Assembly: GCA_910586755.1 (NCBI GenBank)
Contig: CAJUJM010000006.1
Span: forward strand, 1-15,503
Length of the DNA: 15,503 bases
Direction: 5' to 3'
From: an uncultured Lachnospiraceae bacterium
Lineage (GTDB): Bacteria; Bacillota; Clostridia; Lachnospirales; Lachnospiraceae
Shown piece after piece: positions 1-6,858 of the stretch (the stretch's first letter is position 1; every line of letters starts with the position of its first letter). Below the pieces are notes generated by a model. That model had not been told where the DNA came from, searched no databases, and saw only the letters and a program-made list of their open reading frames with translations. Both the position numbers and the translations under genes were made by a program.

Positions 1-12
1 ATAATCTTATTA

Positions 13-18
13 TATAAT
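13..18 (+). promoter_or_regulatory. Possible -10 box of the hydroxyacid dehydrogenase gene
   Basis: A perfect TATAAT lies in an AT-rich stretch 66 bp before the gene's ATG. The matching -35 would fall before the window, so only half of the promoter can be seen. Random AT-rich sequence could also produce this hexamer. Confidence 0.35.
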
Positions 19-84
19 TTTTTGTTTGCCCTTGTAAGAAAATGGTTTATATTTTTGATTATTACGAATAATGGAGGATTATTT

Positions 85-1074
85 ATGGCTGCAAAGAGGA
101 AAATCATGGTGCCTTATCCCGTATTAAAGGAAGGCTTAACTGAATTGTTTGAGCGGTATGACGTTTATTATCCCAGCCGCATTGTTCCCAGAAATGAAAT
201 TTTAGAGGTTCTTCCTCAATATGACGCTTTAATCTCCTGCGGCTTCCTGGCCAATGCAGAAGCCATCGAGCGTATGGATAATGTAAAAATTATGAGTACC
301 TATGGGGTAGGATATGACAATGTTGATTTAAAGAAGATGAATGAAAAAGGAATTTTAGTCTGCAATCTTCCGGATATTGTGACAGAGTCTACTGCTGAGT
401 TTGCTATGGGGCTGATGCTGGCATTAATGCGCCGGATTCCGGAAACCGATCACAAGCTGCGTTTAATTCCGGATTTGATGTGGGGTCCTATTGCCAATCT
501 TGGTCATGGGCTTAATGGCAAAAAACTGGGCATCGTAGGAATGGGCCGTATTGGACGCGCTGTTGCCCGGAGAGCAAAACCTTTCTTAATGGATATTACA
601 TACCACAACCGTCACCAGCTTCCTCCGGAAGTAGAGGCAGAATACAGCGCAACCTATGTTCCCACTTTTGAGCAAATTCTCCGGGAATCTGATATCGTAA
701 TGATCAACATGCCTCTTACTCCTGAGACTCGCCATATGTTCGGCCTTCCTCAGTTTGAAATGATGAAGCGCTCCGCTTATCTGATCAACGTGGGACGCGG
801 TCCCATTGTAAACGAGCCTGAGTTAATTGAGGCATTAGATAAGGGCTTAATCGCCGGAGCCGGTCTGGATGTATTTGAGCATGAGCCCAATATTCCCAAC
901 CAGTTTAAAGGTATGCCCAATGTAGTTCTGGGCGCTCACATGGCAACTGCCACCGTGGAAACCAGAACGGAAATGGTTCGCCTGGCCTGCAAAAATATTA
1001 TTGATTATCTGGAATATGGTCAGCTTCCCAACCTGGTTAATCCTGATGCATTGGCAAATAAGAGACCGCTATAA
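85..1074 (+). CDS. D-isomer-specific 2-hydroxyacid dehydrogenase (NAD-dependent)
   Basis: This 329-residue enzyme should interconvert a 2-oxoacid and a D-2-hydroxyacid with NAD(P)H in the cytoplasm. The Rossmann motif G-x-G-x-x-G is at residues 152-157 (GMGRIG). The family's catalytic triad is visible as Arg238 in NVGRGP, Glu267 in the FEHEP stretch and His285 in GAHMATAT. Length is normal for the family. The ATG at 85 is chosen because GGAGG (73-77) sits 7 bases before it; an in-frame TTG at 22 has no such site. The gene converges on the LarA/FAD operon, so it is not in that operon, but its chemistry fits a shared role in 2-hydroxyacid metabolism. Family members act on glyoxylate, hydroxypyruvate, lactate, 3-phosphoglycerate and others, and the sequence does not decide the substrate. 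Confidence 0.93.
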   Translation: MAAKRKIMVPYPVLKEGLTELFERYDVYYPSRIVPRNEILEVLPQYDALISCGFLANAEAIERMDNVKIMSTYGVGYDNVDLKKMNEKGILVCNLPDIVTESTAEFAMGLMLALMRRIPETDHKLRLIPDLMWGPIANLGHGLNGKKLGIVGMGRIGRAVARRAKPFLMDITYHNRHQLPPEVEAEYSATYVPTFEQILRESDIVMINMPLTPETRHMFGLPQFEMMKRSAYLINVGRGPIVNEPELIEALDKGLIAGAGLDVFEHEPNIPNQFKGMPNVVLGAHMATATVETRTEMVRLACKNIIDYLEYGQLPNLVNPDALANKRPL

Positions 1075-1091
1075 ATTTACCCCTAAAAGAT

Positions 1092-1149
1092 AAGACAATC
1101 CCATGAGGAATTCAGGGTTTTTAACCTTGAGTTCTCATGGGATTGTCTG
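1092..1149 (+). terminator. Long hairpin after the dehydrogenase gene, probable terminator
   Basis: Bases 1094-1109 pair with 1132-1147 (stem GACAATCCCATGAG plus two more pairs), and a smaller GGTT/AACC helix can form inside the loop. It starts 20 bp after the dehydrogenase stop. The following + strand bases are TGCTTTAAG, a poor U-tract, so termination may be inefficient. On the minus strand the stem is followed by TTATCTTTTAG, which is somewhat better. Confidence 0.45.
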
Positions 1150-1313
1150 CTTTAAGGGGGCTGGGTCTGCGGCGATTTCAAGAACTAGCTGTTTTTCCCT
1201 CATTTTCCAAGCGTTTATTATCCATATTTTTCAAAAATTGCTCTCGTTTTTGTGCCAATCAAAATTTTCAGAGCCAAATAGAGCCTAGTCAGAGCTGTCA
1301 TTTTTTCGTTATC

Positions 1314-1345
1314 TACATGGCGCTAGCGCCATGTAATTATTACAT
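1314..1345. repeat. Two overlapping perfect palindromes in the intergenic gap
   Basis: Bases 1314-1335 form a perfect 22-bp palindrome centred on CGCTAGCG. It shares its right arm with a second dyad at 1331-1345 (ATGTAAT-T-ATTACAT). The two cannot form as hairpins at the same time. No T-run follows, so this is not an ordinary terminator. The rest of the 1075-1468 gap holds only the flanking terminator-like hairpins and AT-rich DNA in which I see no convincing gene. Confidence 0.5.
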
Positions 1346-1415
1346 CAAGAGGAAAGTCAATAGGCCTTTCCATGAAAATTTTTGAGTTTTATTGAGCTTC
1401 CAAGAACAGGCCTCC

Positions 1416-1462
1416 AAAAAAGCAGCCGCTTTCACTCCAAACCATGAAAGCGGCTGCTTTTC
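1416..1462 (-). terminator. Rho-independent terminator of the LarA/FAD operon
   Basis: A perfect 17-bp stem pairs 1418-1434 with 1445-1461 around a 10-base loop. Read on the minus strand it is followed by a run of six T (1421-1416). It lies a few bases after the LarA-like gene stop. On the + strand the stem also ends in TTTTC, so it may stop transcription from both sides. Confidence 0.93.
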
Positions 1463-1468
1463 TATTCA

Positions 1469-2749
1469 TTATTCTTTTGTCTTCCAAAGCCCCAAAGCCG
1501 GCGTTTTAATCACATAGATCTCTTCCCCATCCGGCATGGTGCAATAGCCGTCCGGCAGTTTTTCTATATCATATCTGGCTGCTGCGTCCCGGTAATCCAT
1601 GTGGCAGTATCCAATTCCCTCTACTTCTTCTTTGGTAACCTTAGAGATATCGGTGGCGTAAGTAACCGTAAACCGTCCTTCTGTAGAACCATGCATAATA
1701 TGGGCTGCTACCATATCCGCATTGGCAAATTTTCCTTCCTTCCAAAGCTTTAAGGCATAGGGAGTCCCACGGTAGCCGTACTTGCGGATCAGGCCGTCTA
1801 CTTCATCATTCTCCCCAAAATGCAGCAAGCCGGGAGCCAGAACCAACAGTTCTCCTCCGTCCTCAATAATCATCCTGGAACGGTAAACTGCCTTGTTTCC
1901 CACCCAGGTGGATGTGAACTCTTCCGGTTCCAGATAAGCCACTACCTTGTGAACCCGCTTGGGCAGGTAGGTAATATTCCATCGCTTTGCCAGTTCTGCC
2001 GCCTGCTCAAAGGGCCTGCGGGTAGCGCCTGTAAAAATCCCGTGAATCTGGGCCTCATGGTTTTCCTCTGTGGTTACCGTCAAAATATAGGCCAAAGGTA
2101 CACTTTTCAGGAAGTTTTCTTCTGCATAGTCAAACAGGAGGCGGACCGGGGTGTCTGTTTCGCCCATGATATTCTCTAAATTGTAAATAGCCCCTACCAT
2201 ATGGCTCTGGTTAATCATCTGGCGGCCACCCAGACCTACTAATATGTTTTTGCTGTAGTTGGCCATTCCCACAACCTCGTGGGGCACCACCTGGCCAATG
2301 GAGAGGATCAAGTCAAAGCTTCCGTCCACCAGGCATCTATTTACCTCTGCATCAATCTCCAGACTGCTGGTTCCATCGCTGATCTTTTCAATATATGCCG
2401 CCGGAATCGTACCGATTTTAACGGTATCAGTACGCCAGTTGTGATAAAGGTAGGCAGTCTCCGGTATGTCTTCGCCGATAAAGCTGATCTGCTCCTCTCT
2501 TGTCATCATCCGATGAGTTCCCAGAGCCGGCATTATTTTTACTTCTGCCTCTTTTATCAGCTTCCGGTAACAATAGCCGGTAATCTTTCCCGCGCAGGAG
2601 TAGCATCGGGTAATATCCGGCGGGACCAAAAGCACTCTTTTGGCCCCTTTCACCTGTTCCAGGGTTTGATCTAAAACCTGGAATACTTGTTCCTCACTAA
2701 TCACGCCCTCTAAAGATTTGGCGCTGTATTCTTCCATGTTTTTTATCAT
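1469..2749 (-). CDS. LarA-family nickel-pincer racemase/epimerase (DUF2088 fold)
   Basis: This 426-residue protein belongs to the lactate racemase LarA family, which racemises or epimerises 2-hydroxyacids with a nickel-pincer nucleotide (NPN). PDITR at 44-48 matches the family's Asp/Arg substrate motif, and GTHR places a histidine at 79. PHE places His157, YSK places Lys167 and QSH places His183. The His157-Lys167-His183 spacing (10 and 16) equals that of His174, Lys184 and His200 in Lactiplantibacillus plantarum LarA, where the lysine carries the cofactor, so the active site appears intact. The ATG overlaps the upstream stop as ATGA, with AGAGGG before it. It is the last gene of the operon, just before a strong terminator. 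No larB, larC or larE cofactor genes are in the window, so NPN must be made from elsewhere. The substrate is unknown; LarA homologues are known for lactate, malate and other hydroxyacids. Confidence 0.88.
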   Translation of the reverse strand: MIKNMEEYSAKSLEGVISEEQVFQVLDQTLEQVKGAKRVLLVPPDITRCYSCAGKITGYCYRKLIKEAEVKIMPALGTHRMMTREEQISFIGEDIPETAYLYHNWRTDTVKIGTIPAAYIEKISDGTSSLEIDAEVNRCLVDGSFDLILSIGQVVPHEVVGMANYSKNILVGLGGRQMINQSHMVGAIYNLENIMGETDTPVRLLFDYAEENFLKSVPLAYILTVTTEENHEAQIHGIFTGATRRPFEQAAELAKRWNITYLPKRVHKVVAYLEPEEFTSTWVGNKAVYRSRMIIEDGGELLVLAPGLLHFGENDEVDGLIRKYGYRGTPYALKLWKEGKFANADMVAAHIMHGSTEGRFTVTYATDISKVTKEEVEGIGYCHMDYRDAAARYDIEKLPDGYCTMPDGEEIYVIKTPALGLWKTKE

Positions 2750-3111
2750 AAGTCCCTCTCCACTGTTTTTGTTACAATCACATCGCTTTCATATCCTAAA
2801 ATCCCGGAAATCACTACAGTCCCGGCTTTTACTGGAGCTTCCAGACTTATTTTGCGGATCTCTTCCATTGCTCTGCTAATCTCCCCTTTTGGAATGGGGT
2901 TGGTAAGGCGCACGCTTGCCAAAGGCAGCTCCCCGTTTTTCACCAGTACGGAGGAAGCGATATTTCTGCGGGGATCCGTAAGCTCCTGTTCTACATAGGT
3001 TTCCCCTTTGGGGCAGATGTTTCCGGTTATGGAAAGGATTTTTCCGTTTTCCACGTCTGCCTGGATCTCACATCCATTGGGGCAGATAATGCAGGTATAT
3101 TCTCTCAACAT
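2746..3111 (-). CDS. DUF1667 protein with a four-cysteine iron-sulfur motif
   Basis: The protein has 121 residues. Its N-terminus carries C7-x2-C10-x3-C14 and a later C33 in NICPKG, a pattern like the [4Fe-4S] site at the start of molybdopterin oxidoreductases. This is the DUF1667 family, usually found beside GlpA-like and FAD/NAD oxidoreductases in anaerobes (for example the Thermotoga TM1432-TM1434 cluster). The start at 3111 is chosen because GGAGGTGA lies just upstream; longer in-frame starts would lie wholly within the preceding gene and lack such a site. It overlaps the preceding gene by 7 bp and the LarA-like gene by 4 bp, which implies translational coupling. A role as small electron-transfer subunit of the two flavoproteins is inferred, not shown. 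Confidence 0.88.
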   Translation of the reverse strand: MLREYTCIICPNGCEIQADVENGKILSITGNICPKGETYVEQELTDPRRNIASSVLVKNGELPLASVRLTNPIPKGEISRAMEEIRKISLEAPVKAGTVVISGILGYESDVIVTKTVERDL

Positions 3112-4340
3112 TCTACACTCACCTCCACAGCATCCTTTGAAATAAACTTGTCTGCTTTTATGGCAATCTGGATCATTTCGGCAGGAAGGGCCTTTTTCAT
3201 TTTCTTTGCTCCAATTTCCTTTCCGCCCTGCCGCACAACAATCCGGCAATCCTTTATCAATTTTCTCACACGCATAGAAAGGGTAACGTCCTGTTCTCCG
3301 CTAATCTTCTGGGGGATGGTATGGCCAATATTCCCATCCGTCACGATTTCTACGGAACACTCTTCTAATGCCTCGTCTTGTATGTATCTGGCAGCAGAAT
3401 CTGCCAGTTTCTCTGCTTCCATGGATACAAAGTCCACCAGGTCGTGGACATGGAGTACATTCCCTGCCGCAAAAATGCCGTCTATATTGGTCTGGAAATG
3501 CTCGTCTACCACTGCTCCCCTGGTTCGGTTGTCCAGTGTTACTCCGGCGTCAATGGACAGCTCGTTCTCCGGAATCAGGCCTACAGACAGAATCAGGGTG
3601 TCGCATTGATATTCTTTCTCTGTGCCTGGAATGGGTTTAAAGTGTTCGTCTACCTGAGCTACCGTAACTCCTGTCAACCGGGAATCGCCGTGAATCTCTG
3701 TTACCGTATGGCTTAAATACAGAGGGATATTATAGTCGTTCAGGCACTGCTCAATATTTCTGGGAAGCCCGCTGGGAATGGGCTGAATCTCAAATACTGC
3801 CTGGACATGAGCGCCCTCTAAAGTCAGACGCCTTGCCATAATCATGCCAATGTCTCCGGAACCCAGAATCACCACTTCCTTTGCGGGCATCCGGTTGTAA
3901 AGGTTCATATATGCCTGAGCCACTCCGGCGGTAAATACACCGGTGGGGCGCTCTCCCGGAATTCCCAATGCGCCTCGGGTCCTCTCTCTGCATCCCATGG
4001 TCAGAATAACCGCTTTCGCCTGATACTGCACCAGTCCTTCTTTGGATGCTGCCGTTACCACTTTGTCCTTTGTAATTTCTAAAACCGTGGTATTGGTCAT
4101 ATAGGGAATCTCTTTTTCTATCACTTCATCGATAAACCGCTGTGCATATTCCGGGCCGCTTAAAGTCGTCTTAAAGCGGGTAAGTCCAAAGCCGTCATGA
4201 ATGCATTGACGCAAAATTCCGCCTAAATGTTTTTCCCTCTCCAATATCAAAATATCCCGAATTCCTTTTTTATACAGTTCTACGGCAGCTGCCAGCCCTG
4301 CAGGGCCTCCTCCTACGATAATAACGTCCTTTTTCTCCAT
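3105..4340 (-). CDS. FAD/NAD(P)-dependent oxidoreductase, second flavoprotein of the operon
   Basis: This 411-residue enzyme is a pyridine-nucleotide-disulfide-type oxidoreductase. The FAD-binding GGGPAG is at residues 10-15, the second dinucleotide motif (GSGDIG, probably NAD) at 160-165, and the FAD-closing motif GIFAAGN at 288-294. There is no CxxC redox pair, so it is not a thioredoxin reductase. After the FAD motif, about 90 residues form a basic, lysine-rich tail. It starts 2 bp after the stop of the GlpA-like gene, with GGGAGGAA as ribosome site. In related clusters this protein works with a GlpA-like dehydrogenase and a DUF1667 protein; the likely job is passing substrate electrons to NAD or another carrier. 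Acceptor and complex structure are inference. Confidence 0.9.
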   Translation of the reverse strand: MEKKDVIIVGGGPAGLAAAVELYKKGIRDILILEREKHLGGILRQCIHDGFGLTRFKTTLSGPEYAQRFIDEVIEKEIPYMTNTTVLEITKDKVVTAASKEGLVQYQAKAVILTMGCRERTRGALGIPGERPTGVFTAGVAQAYMNLYNRMPAKEVVILGSGDIGMIMARRLTLEGAHVQAVFEIQPIPSGLPRNIEQCLNDYNIPLYLSHTVTEIHGDSRLTGVTVAQVDEHFKPIPGTEKEYQCDTLILSVGLIPENELSIDAGVTLDNRTRGAVVDEHFQTNIDGIFAAGNVLHVHDLVDFVSMEAEKLADSAARYIQDEALEECSVEIVTDGNIGHTIPQKISGEQDVTLSMRVRKLIKDCRIVVRQGGKEIGAKKMKKALPAEMIQIAIKADKFISKDAVEVSVEC

Positions 4341-4342
4341 AA

Positions 4343-5803
4343 TCAGTTTTCCTCCCGCACCTTTCCAAAGATTACCTGGGAACCCTGACGGGCGTAAAGA
4401 ACCTCTGTCTCCTTCTTTCCCAGCTCTTCTTCGATCATCTGTTCAATCCGCATCTGGCAGTAGCCCCCCTGGCACCGTCCCATCATAGAGCGAGTCCGGT
4501 ATTTAATGCCTACCATGGTGTTTACTCCCAGCGGGTTATGGATTGCCTGAAGGATTTCCGCCTTGGTTACCTTTTCACAACGGCAGATTACCTCGCCGTA
4601 ATCCGGATTTTCTTCAATCATGCGGGCCTGCTCTTCCTTAGAGAGCTGTTCAAACCGGACAATCCCTTTCCGTCTGGGATTAAAATCCGGGTTCTCCTTC
4701 AGCTCTTCCCTCTCCTTCATAAGGCCTATTGCGTAGCGGGCAATGGGCACAGCAGCAGTCAATCCCGGTGACTCAATTCCTACCAGATTAATGGCATTGG
4801 GCGCCAAGTCATCTTTTATCTCAATCTTAAAGTCCTGAATTACTCCATTATCATCTACCCACTTAGGCAATATCCCGGAATAGTTGCGGATATAGTCTGC
4901 CTTATTAATATGGGGCCAGAGCCTGGAAGCGCTCTCTGCCAAATAGTCCATATTTTTCTGAGGAACCCCATAATAGCCGAAATCATCTACCAGATCCGCA
5001 TTGGGGCCAATGGTTACGTTCCCGTCAATGGTGTTGGTTACATGGATTCCCATATAGGTATTGCTGGGCACGGGATAAACCGGCATGGGAAGGAGCGGAC
5101 CGGTTCTCTTGTCTAATATAATGTAGTCCCCTTTGGAGCCGATAATCTTATAGCCCTTAATTCCCAGCATATCCGAAATTTCCCCGCATCCTAAGCCAGC
5201 GGCGTTTATCACCCAGCGGGTGTGGAATTCTCCCTGTACCGTTGTGATGTGATAAATCCCCTTTTCATCCCGCCGGATTGCAGTAACCTTATTGTCAAAA
5301 AAGTATTCTGCTCCGTTTTGATGTGCATTTTCTGCTAATGCAATGGTATAGTGAAACGGCTCTAATATACCGCTGTTAGGGGAAAACATGGCAAATTTTC
5401 CTACCACTGCAGGTACAAGCTGGTGAAGTTTTTCTTCATCAATAATTTCCAGCCCTTTTGAACCGTTAATTTCCCCCTGTTTTAAGGTACGCCTTAAGGT
5501 TTCCATGTCCTCTTCCGTATTGCCTACCAGGACCTTACCGCAGCGCAGGAAGGGGAAGTCCAGTTCTTCTGCCAGCTGCCCCATCATCTGGTTTCCTTCC
5601 ACACATAGCTTTGCTTTTAAAGTCCCTTCATCATAGGCAAATCCGCCGTGAACCACTGCAGAATTCCTGCCGCTGGTCTCATAGCAGACATCTAAATTTT
5701 TTTCCAGAACACCAATTTTTAACTGGTATCTGGACAGTTCCCTGGCTATGGCGCTTCCCACCATGCCGCCGCCGATAATCAATACATCATATAATGGTTT
5801 CAT
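4343..5803 (-). CDS. GlpA/LhgO-like FAD-dependent 2-hydroxyacid or glycerol-3-phosphate dehydrogenase with BFD [2Fe-2S] domain
   Basis: The protein has 486 residues and is the first gene of the operon. The FAD-binding GGGMVG is at 11-16, followed by a DAO-fold oxidoreductase domain with the conserved ETSGRNSAVVHGG stretch shared by anaerobic glycerol-3-phosphate dehydrogenase GlpA and L-2-hydroxyglutarate oxidase LhgO. A C-terminal BFD-like domain carries C407-x-C409 and C444-x4-C449, the ligand pattern of a [2Fe-2S] cluster, which suggests electrons go to a partner rather than to oxygen. It is shorter than E. coli GlpA (about 540 residues), as is usual for clostridial members. GGAGGTGCGGGCAG precedes the ATG. 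Next to a LarA-type racemase, an L-2-hydroxyacid is at least as likely a substrate as glycerol-3-phosphate; the sequence does not settle this. Confidence 0.9.
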   Translation of the reverse strand: MKPLYDVLIIGGGMVGSAIARELSRYQLKIGVLEKNLDVCYETSGRNSAVVHGGFAYDEGTLKAKLCVEGNQMMGQLAEELDFPFLRCGKVLVGNTEEDMETLRRTLKQGEINGSKGLEIIDEEKLHQLVPAVVGKFAMFSPNSGILEPFHYTIALAENAHQNGAEYFFDNKVTAIRRDEKGIYHITTVQGEFHTRWVINAAGLGCGEISDMLGIKGYKIIGSKGDYIILDKRTGPLLPMPVYPVPSNTYMGIHVTNTIDGNVTIGPNADLVDDFGYYGVPQKNMDYLAESASRLWPHINKADYIRNYSGILPKWVDDNGVIQDFKIEIKDDLAPNAINLVGIESPGLTAAVPIARYAIGLMKEREELKENPDFNPRRKGIVRFEQLSKEEQARMIEENPDYGEVICRCEKVTKAEILQAIHNPLGVNTMVGIKYRTRSMMGRCQGGYCQMRIEQMIEEELGKKETEVLYARQGSQVIFGKVREEN

Positions 5804-5819
5804 CTGCCCGCACCTCCAT

Positions 5820-5898
5820 ATTCATCCTATAAATATACTTTATTTTTACCACTTTTTAAGGATTATGTCAATGTTTTTCTCATATTTATAGGATGAAT
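5820..5898. promoter_or_regulatory. Promoter-flanking pair of inverted 17-bp operator-like arms
   Basis: The arm ATTCATCCTATAAATAT at 5820-5836 is repeated without mismatch in inverted orientation at 5882-5898. Arm centres are 62 bp apart, about six helical turns. One arm covers the expected transcription start of the operon and the other lies just upstream of the -35 box. This suits repression by DNA looping or by dimers bound on the same face. The 45-bp spacer makes a simple terminator hairpin unlikely. The core ATTCATCC recurs in the leader of the GntR gene (7871-7878), which makes that protein the leading candidate; binding is inferred. Confidence 0.65.
5843..5871 (-). promoter_or_regulatory. 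Promoter of the FAD/DUF1667/LarA operon
   Basis: On the minus strand TTGACA (5871-5866) is followed after exactly 17 bp by TAAAAA (5848-5843). This is a good sigma-A-type promoter, 40 bp upstream of the first gene's ATG. The expected start site is near 5836, inside the operator-like arm. Confidence 0.75.
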
Positions 5899-5899
5899 T

Positions 5900-6051
5900 T
5901 GTAACGGTTCAGACGGCGGGGAATTTGAGATAAAATTTTACGTCAAGCTGGCTTGTAAGTAAAATTTTATCTCAAATTCCACATCAGATGGACATTCGAC
6001 GCTTCTTGTCCGGCGCAGCCGGGCAAGAAGATACCCGTCTGAACTGTTACA
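5900..6051. repeat. Three-armed palindromic intergenic element, full copy
   Basis: The outer arms GTAACGGTTCAGACGG (5901-5916) and its near-perfect complement (6035-6050) enclose two further hairpins. The first pairs 5920-5941 with 5959-5980 over 22 bp and has a nested CAAGC/GCTTG helix in its loop. The second pairs 6002-6014 with 6018-6030 over 13 bp around a GCA loop. Most of the 152 bp is base-paired, giving a three-way-junction or cruciform-like shape. It contains no ORF. A diverged right half recurs at 15354-15415. It resembles a MITE or REP-type repeat; the class is inferred. Confidence 0.72.
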
Positions 6052-6070
6052 TGAATTTAGATACAGACAG

Positions 6071-6108
6071 AAAAAGACCCGTCAACAAGCCTGGCGGCGT
6101 CTGACGGG
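6071..6108 (-). terminator. Terminator of the toxin-antitoxin operon
   Basis: CCCGTCA (6078-6084) pairs with TGACGGG (6102-6108). On the minus strand the stem is followed by TCTTTTTCTG. It lies 45 bp after the toxin stop. A small extra hairpin, GATTGC/GCAATC (6118-6123 with 6133-6138), lies between it and the gene. Confidence 0.78.
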
Positions 6109-6152
6109 CCTGGTGACGATTGCTTAAGTCAGGCAATCTGCCACACAAAACA

Positions 6153-6449
6153 CTATAGTTTTCTCATATATTGTTTCAGCTGATCATAAAAATTCTCTCT
6201 GGTTCCAGCCATAATTATAACAATCACCTTATCTTCCAGATACTCTACTGTATATGCCAGTTCATAATTTGTTTTATTGTAATAAATATCATACCCATAC
6301 ACACCATGCAGATCTCCGGTTTTGGCTTCTCCAACCCCATAATCCTCTCGAATCTTATCAACCGCTTCCTGATATAGCATTTTTAATTTCTTATCTTTCA
6401 GCTTTTTAATGAACTTTGCTGCTGGCGGAAGAAAACGTACCTCTGTCAT
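6153..6449 (-). CDS. RelE/ParE-family toxin of a type II toxin-antitoxin pair
   Basis: The protein is a basic 98-residue RelE-fold toxin. Visible marks are the N-terminal VRFLPPAAKFIKKL helix, the central DLHGVYGYDIYY segment and the typical C-terminal strand and tail IVIIMAGTRENFYDQLKQY. Family members cleave mRNA at the ribosome (RelE, YoeB) or act on gyrase (ParE); which applies here cannot be read from the sequence. The start overlaps the antitoxin stop as ATGA, the usual coupling in such pairs, and a terminator follows the stop. No frameshift or early stop is seen, so it is probably active unless point changes have weakened it. Confidence 0.87.
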   Translation of the reverse strand: MTEVRFLPPAAKFIKKLKDKKLKMLYQEAVDKIREDYGVGEAKTGDLHGVYGYDIYYNKTNYELAYTVEYLEDKVIVIIMAGTRENFYDQLKQYMRKL

Positions 6450-6826
6450 TCCTCATCCTCCGTACAAAAAACATCCTCATAAGAAATATAACCGCCCCCT
6501 GAAGCTACAGCCTGCTCTGCCTCCACAAGCATTGCTTCCACGGCTGGACGCACCTGCCCCTGCGCCTTTTTAAAACGCTCCAAAAGGTCATTGCCGCTAT
6601 ATCCCCTGGCAATCAAATCCGCCAGAATCTGCTCCGCAAACTCTCCTCCTGTATTGGTTCTGGCAGGACGGATAACCAGCTCATTTCCACGCACGGTACA
6701 TTCTGCCTCTGTCTCAAACCCAAGCATGGTAAAGAATTTCTGTGGGATTGTAATCTGCCGCTTCGCAGAAATACTTAATTTTTTCATTTCCATAAGGACT
6801 CTACCTTTCGTCATCGTTTCTTGCAT
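6446..6826 (-). CDS. AbrB/MazE/SpoVT-type antitoxin
   Basis: This 126-residue protein begins with an AbrB-like swapped-hairpin DNA-binding domain at about residues 14-56 (KKLSISAKRQITIPQKFF, then the VRGNELVIRPA strand pair). An acidic, helical C-terminal half probably wraps the toxin. The start at 6826 is preferred because GAGGAGG lies about 11 bases upstream; the internal Met12 and Met14 have only a weak AAGG before them. Antitoxin first and toxin second, with a 4-bp overlap, is the classical order. The palindrome at 6859-6878 in the leader is a likely site for autorepression by the complex. Confidence 0.86.
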   Translation of the reverse strand: MQETMTKGRVLMEMKKLSISAKRQITIPQKFFTMLGFETEAECTVRGNELVIRPARTNTGGEFAEQILADLIARGYSGNDLLERFKKAQGQVRPAVEAMLVEAEQAVASGGGYISYEDVFCTEDEE

Positions 6827-6858
6827 TGCTATGTACTCCTCCTCTATCGTACATAAAG

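Noticed and set aside
1103..1385. Short + strand ORFs between the dehydrogenase and the LarA operon
   Set aside because: They run through the hairpins, lack ribosome sites and have no recognisable protein features.
3112..3249. Longer N-terminus for the DUF1667 protein
   Set aside because: The extension lies inside the preceding gene and lacks a ribosome site, whereas GGAGGTGA sits right before the start at 3111.
1820..5116. Several + strand ORFs of 60-150 codons opposite the FAD/LarA operon
   Set aside because: They are mirror frames of well-supported minus-strand genes and have no independent start signals.
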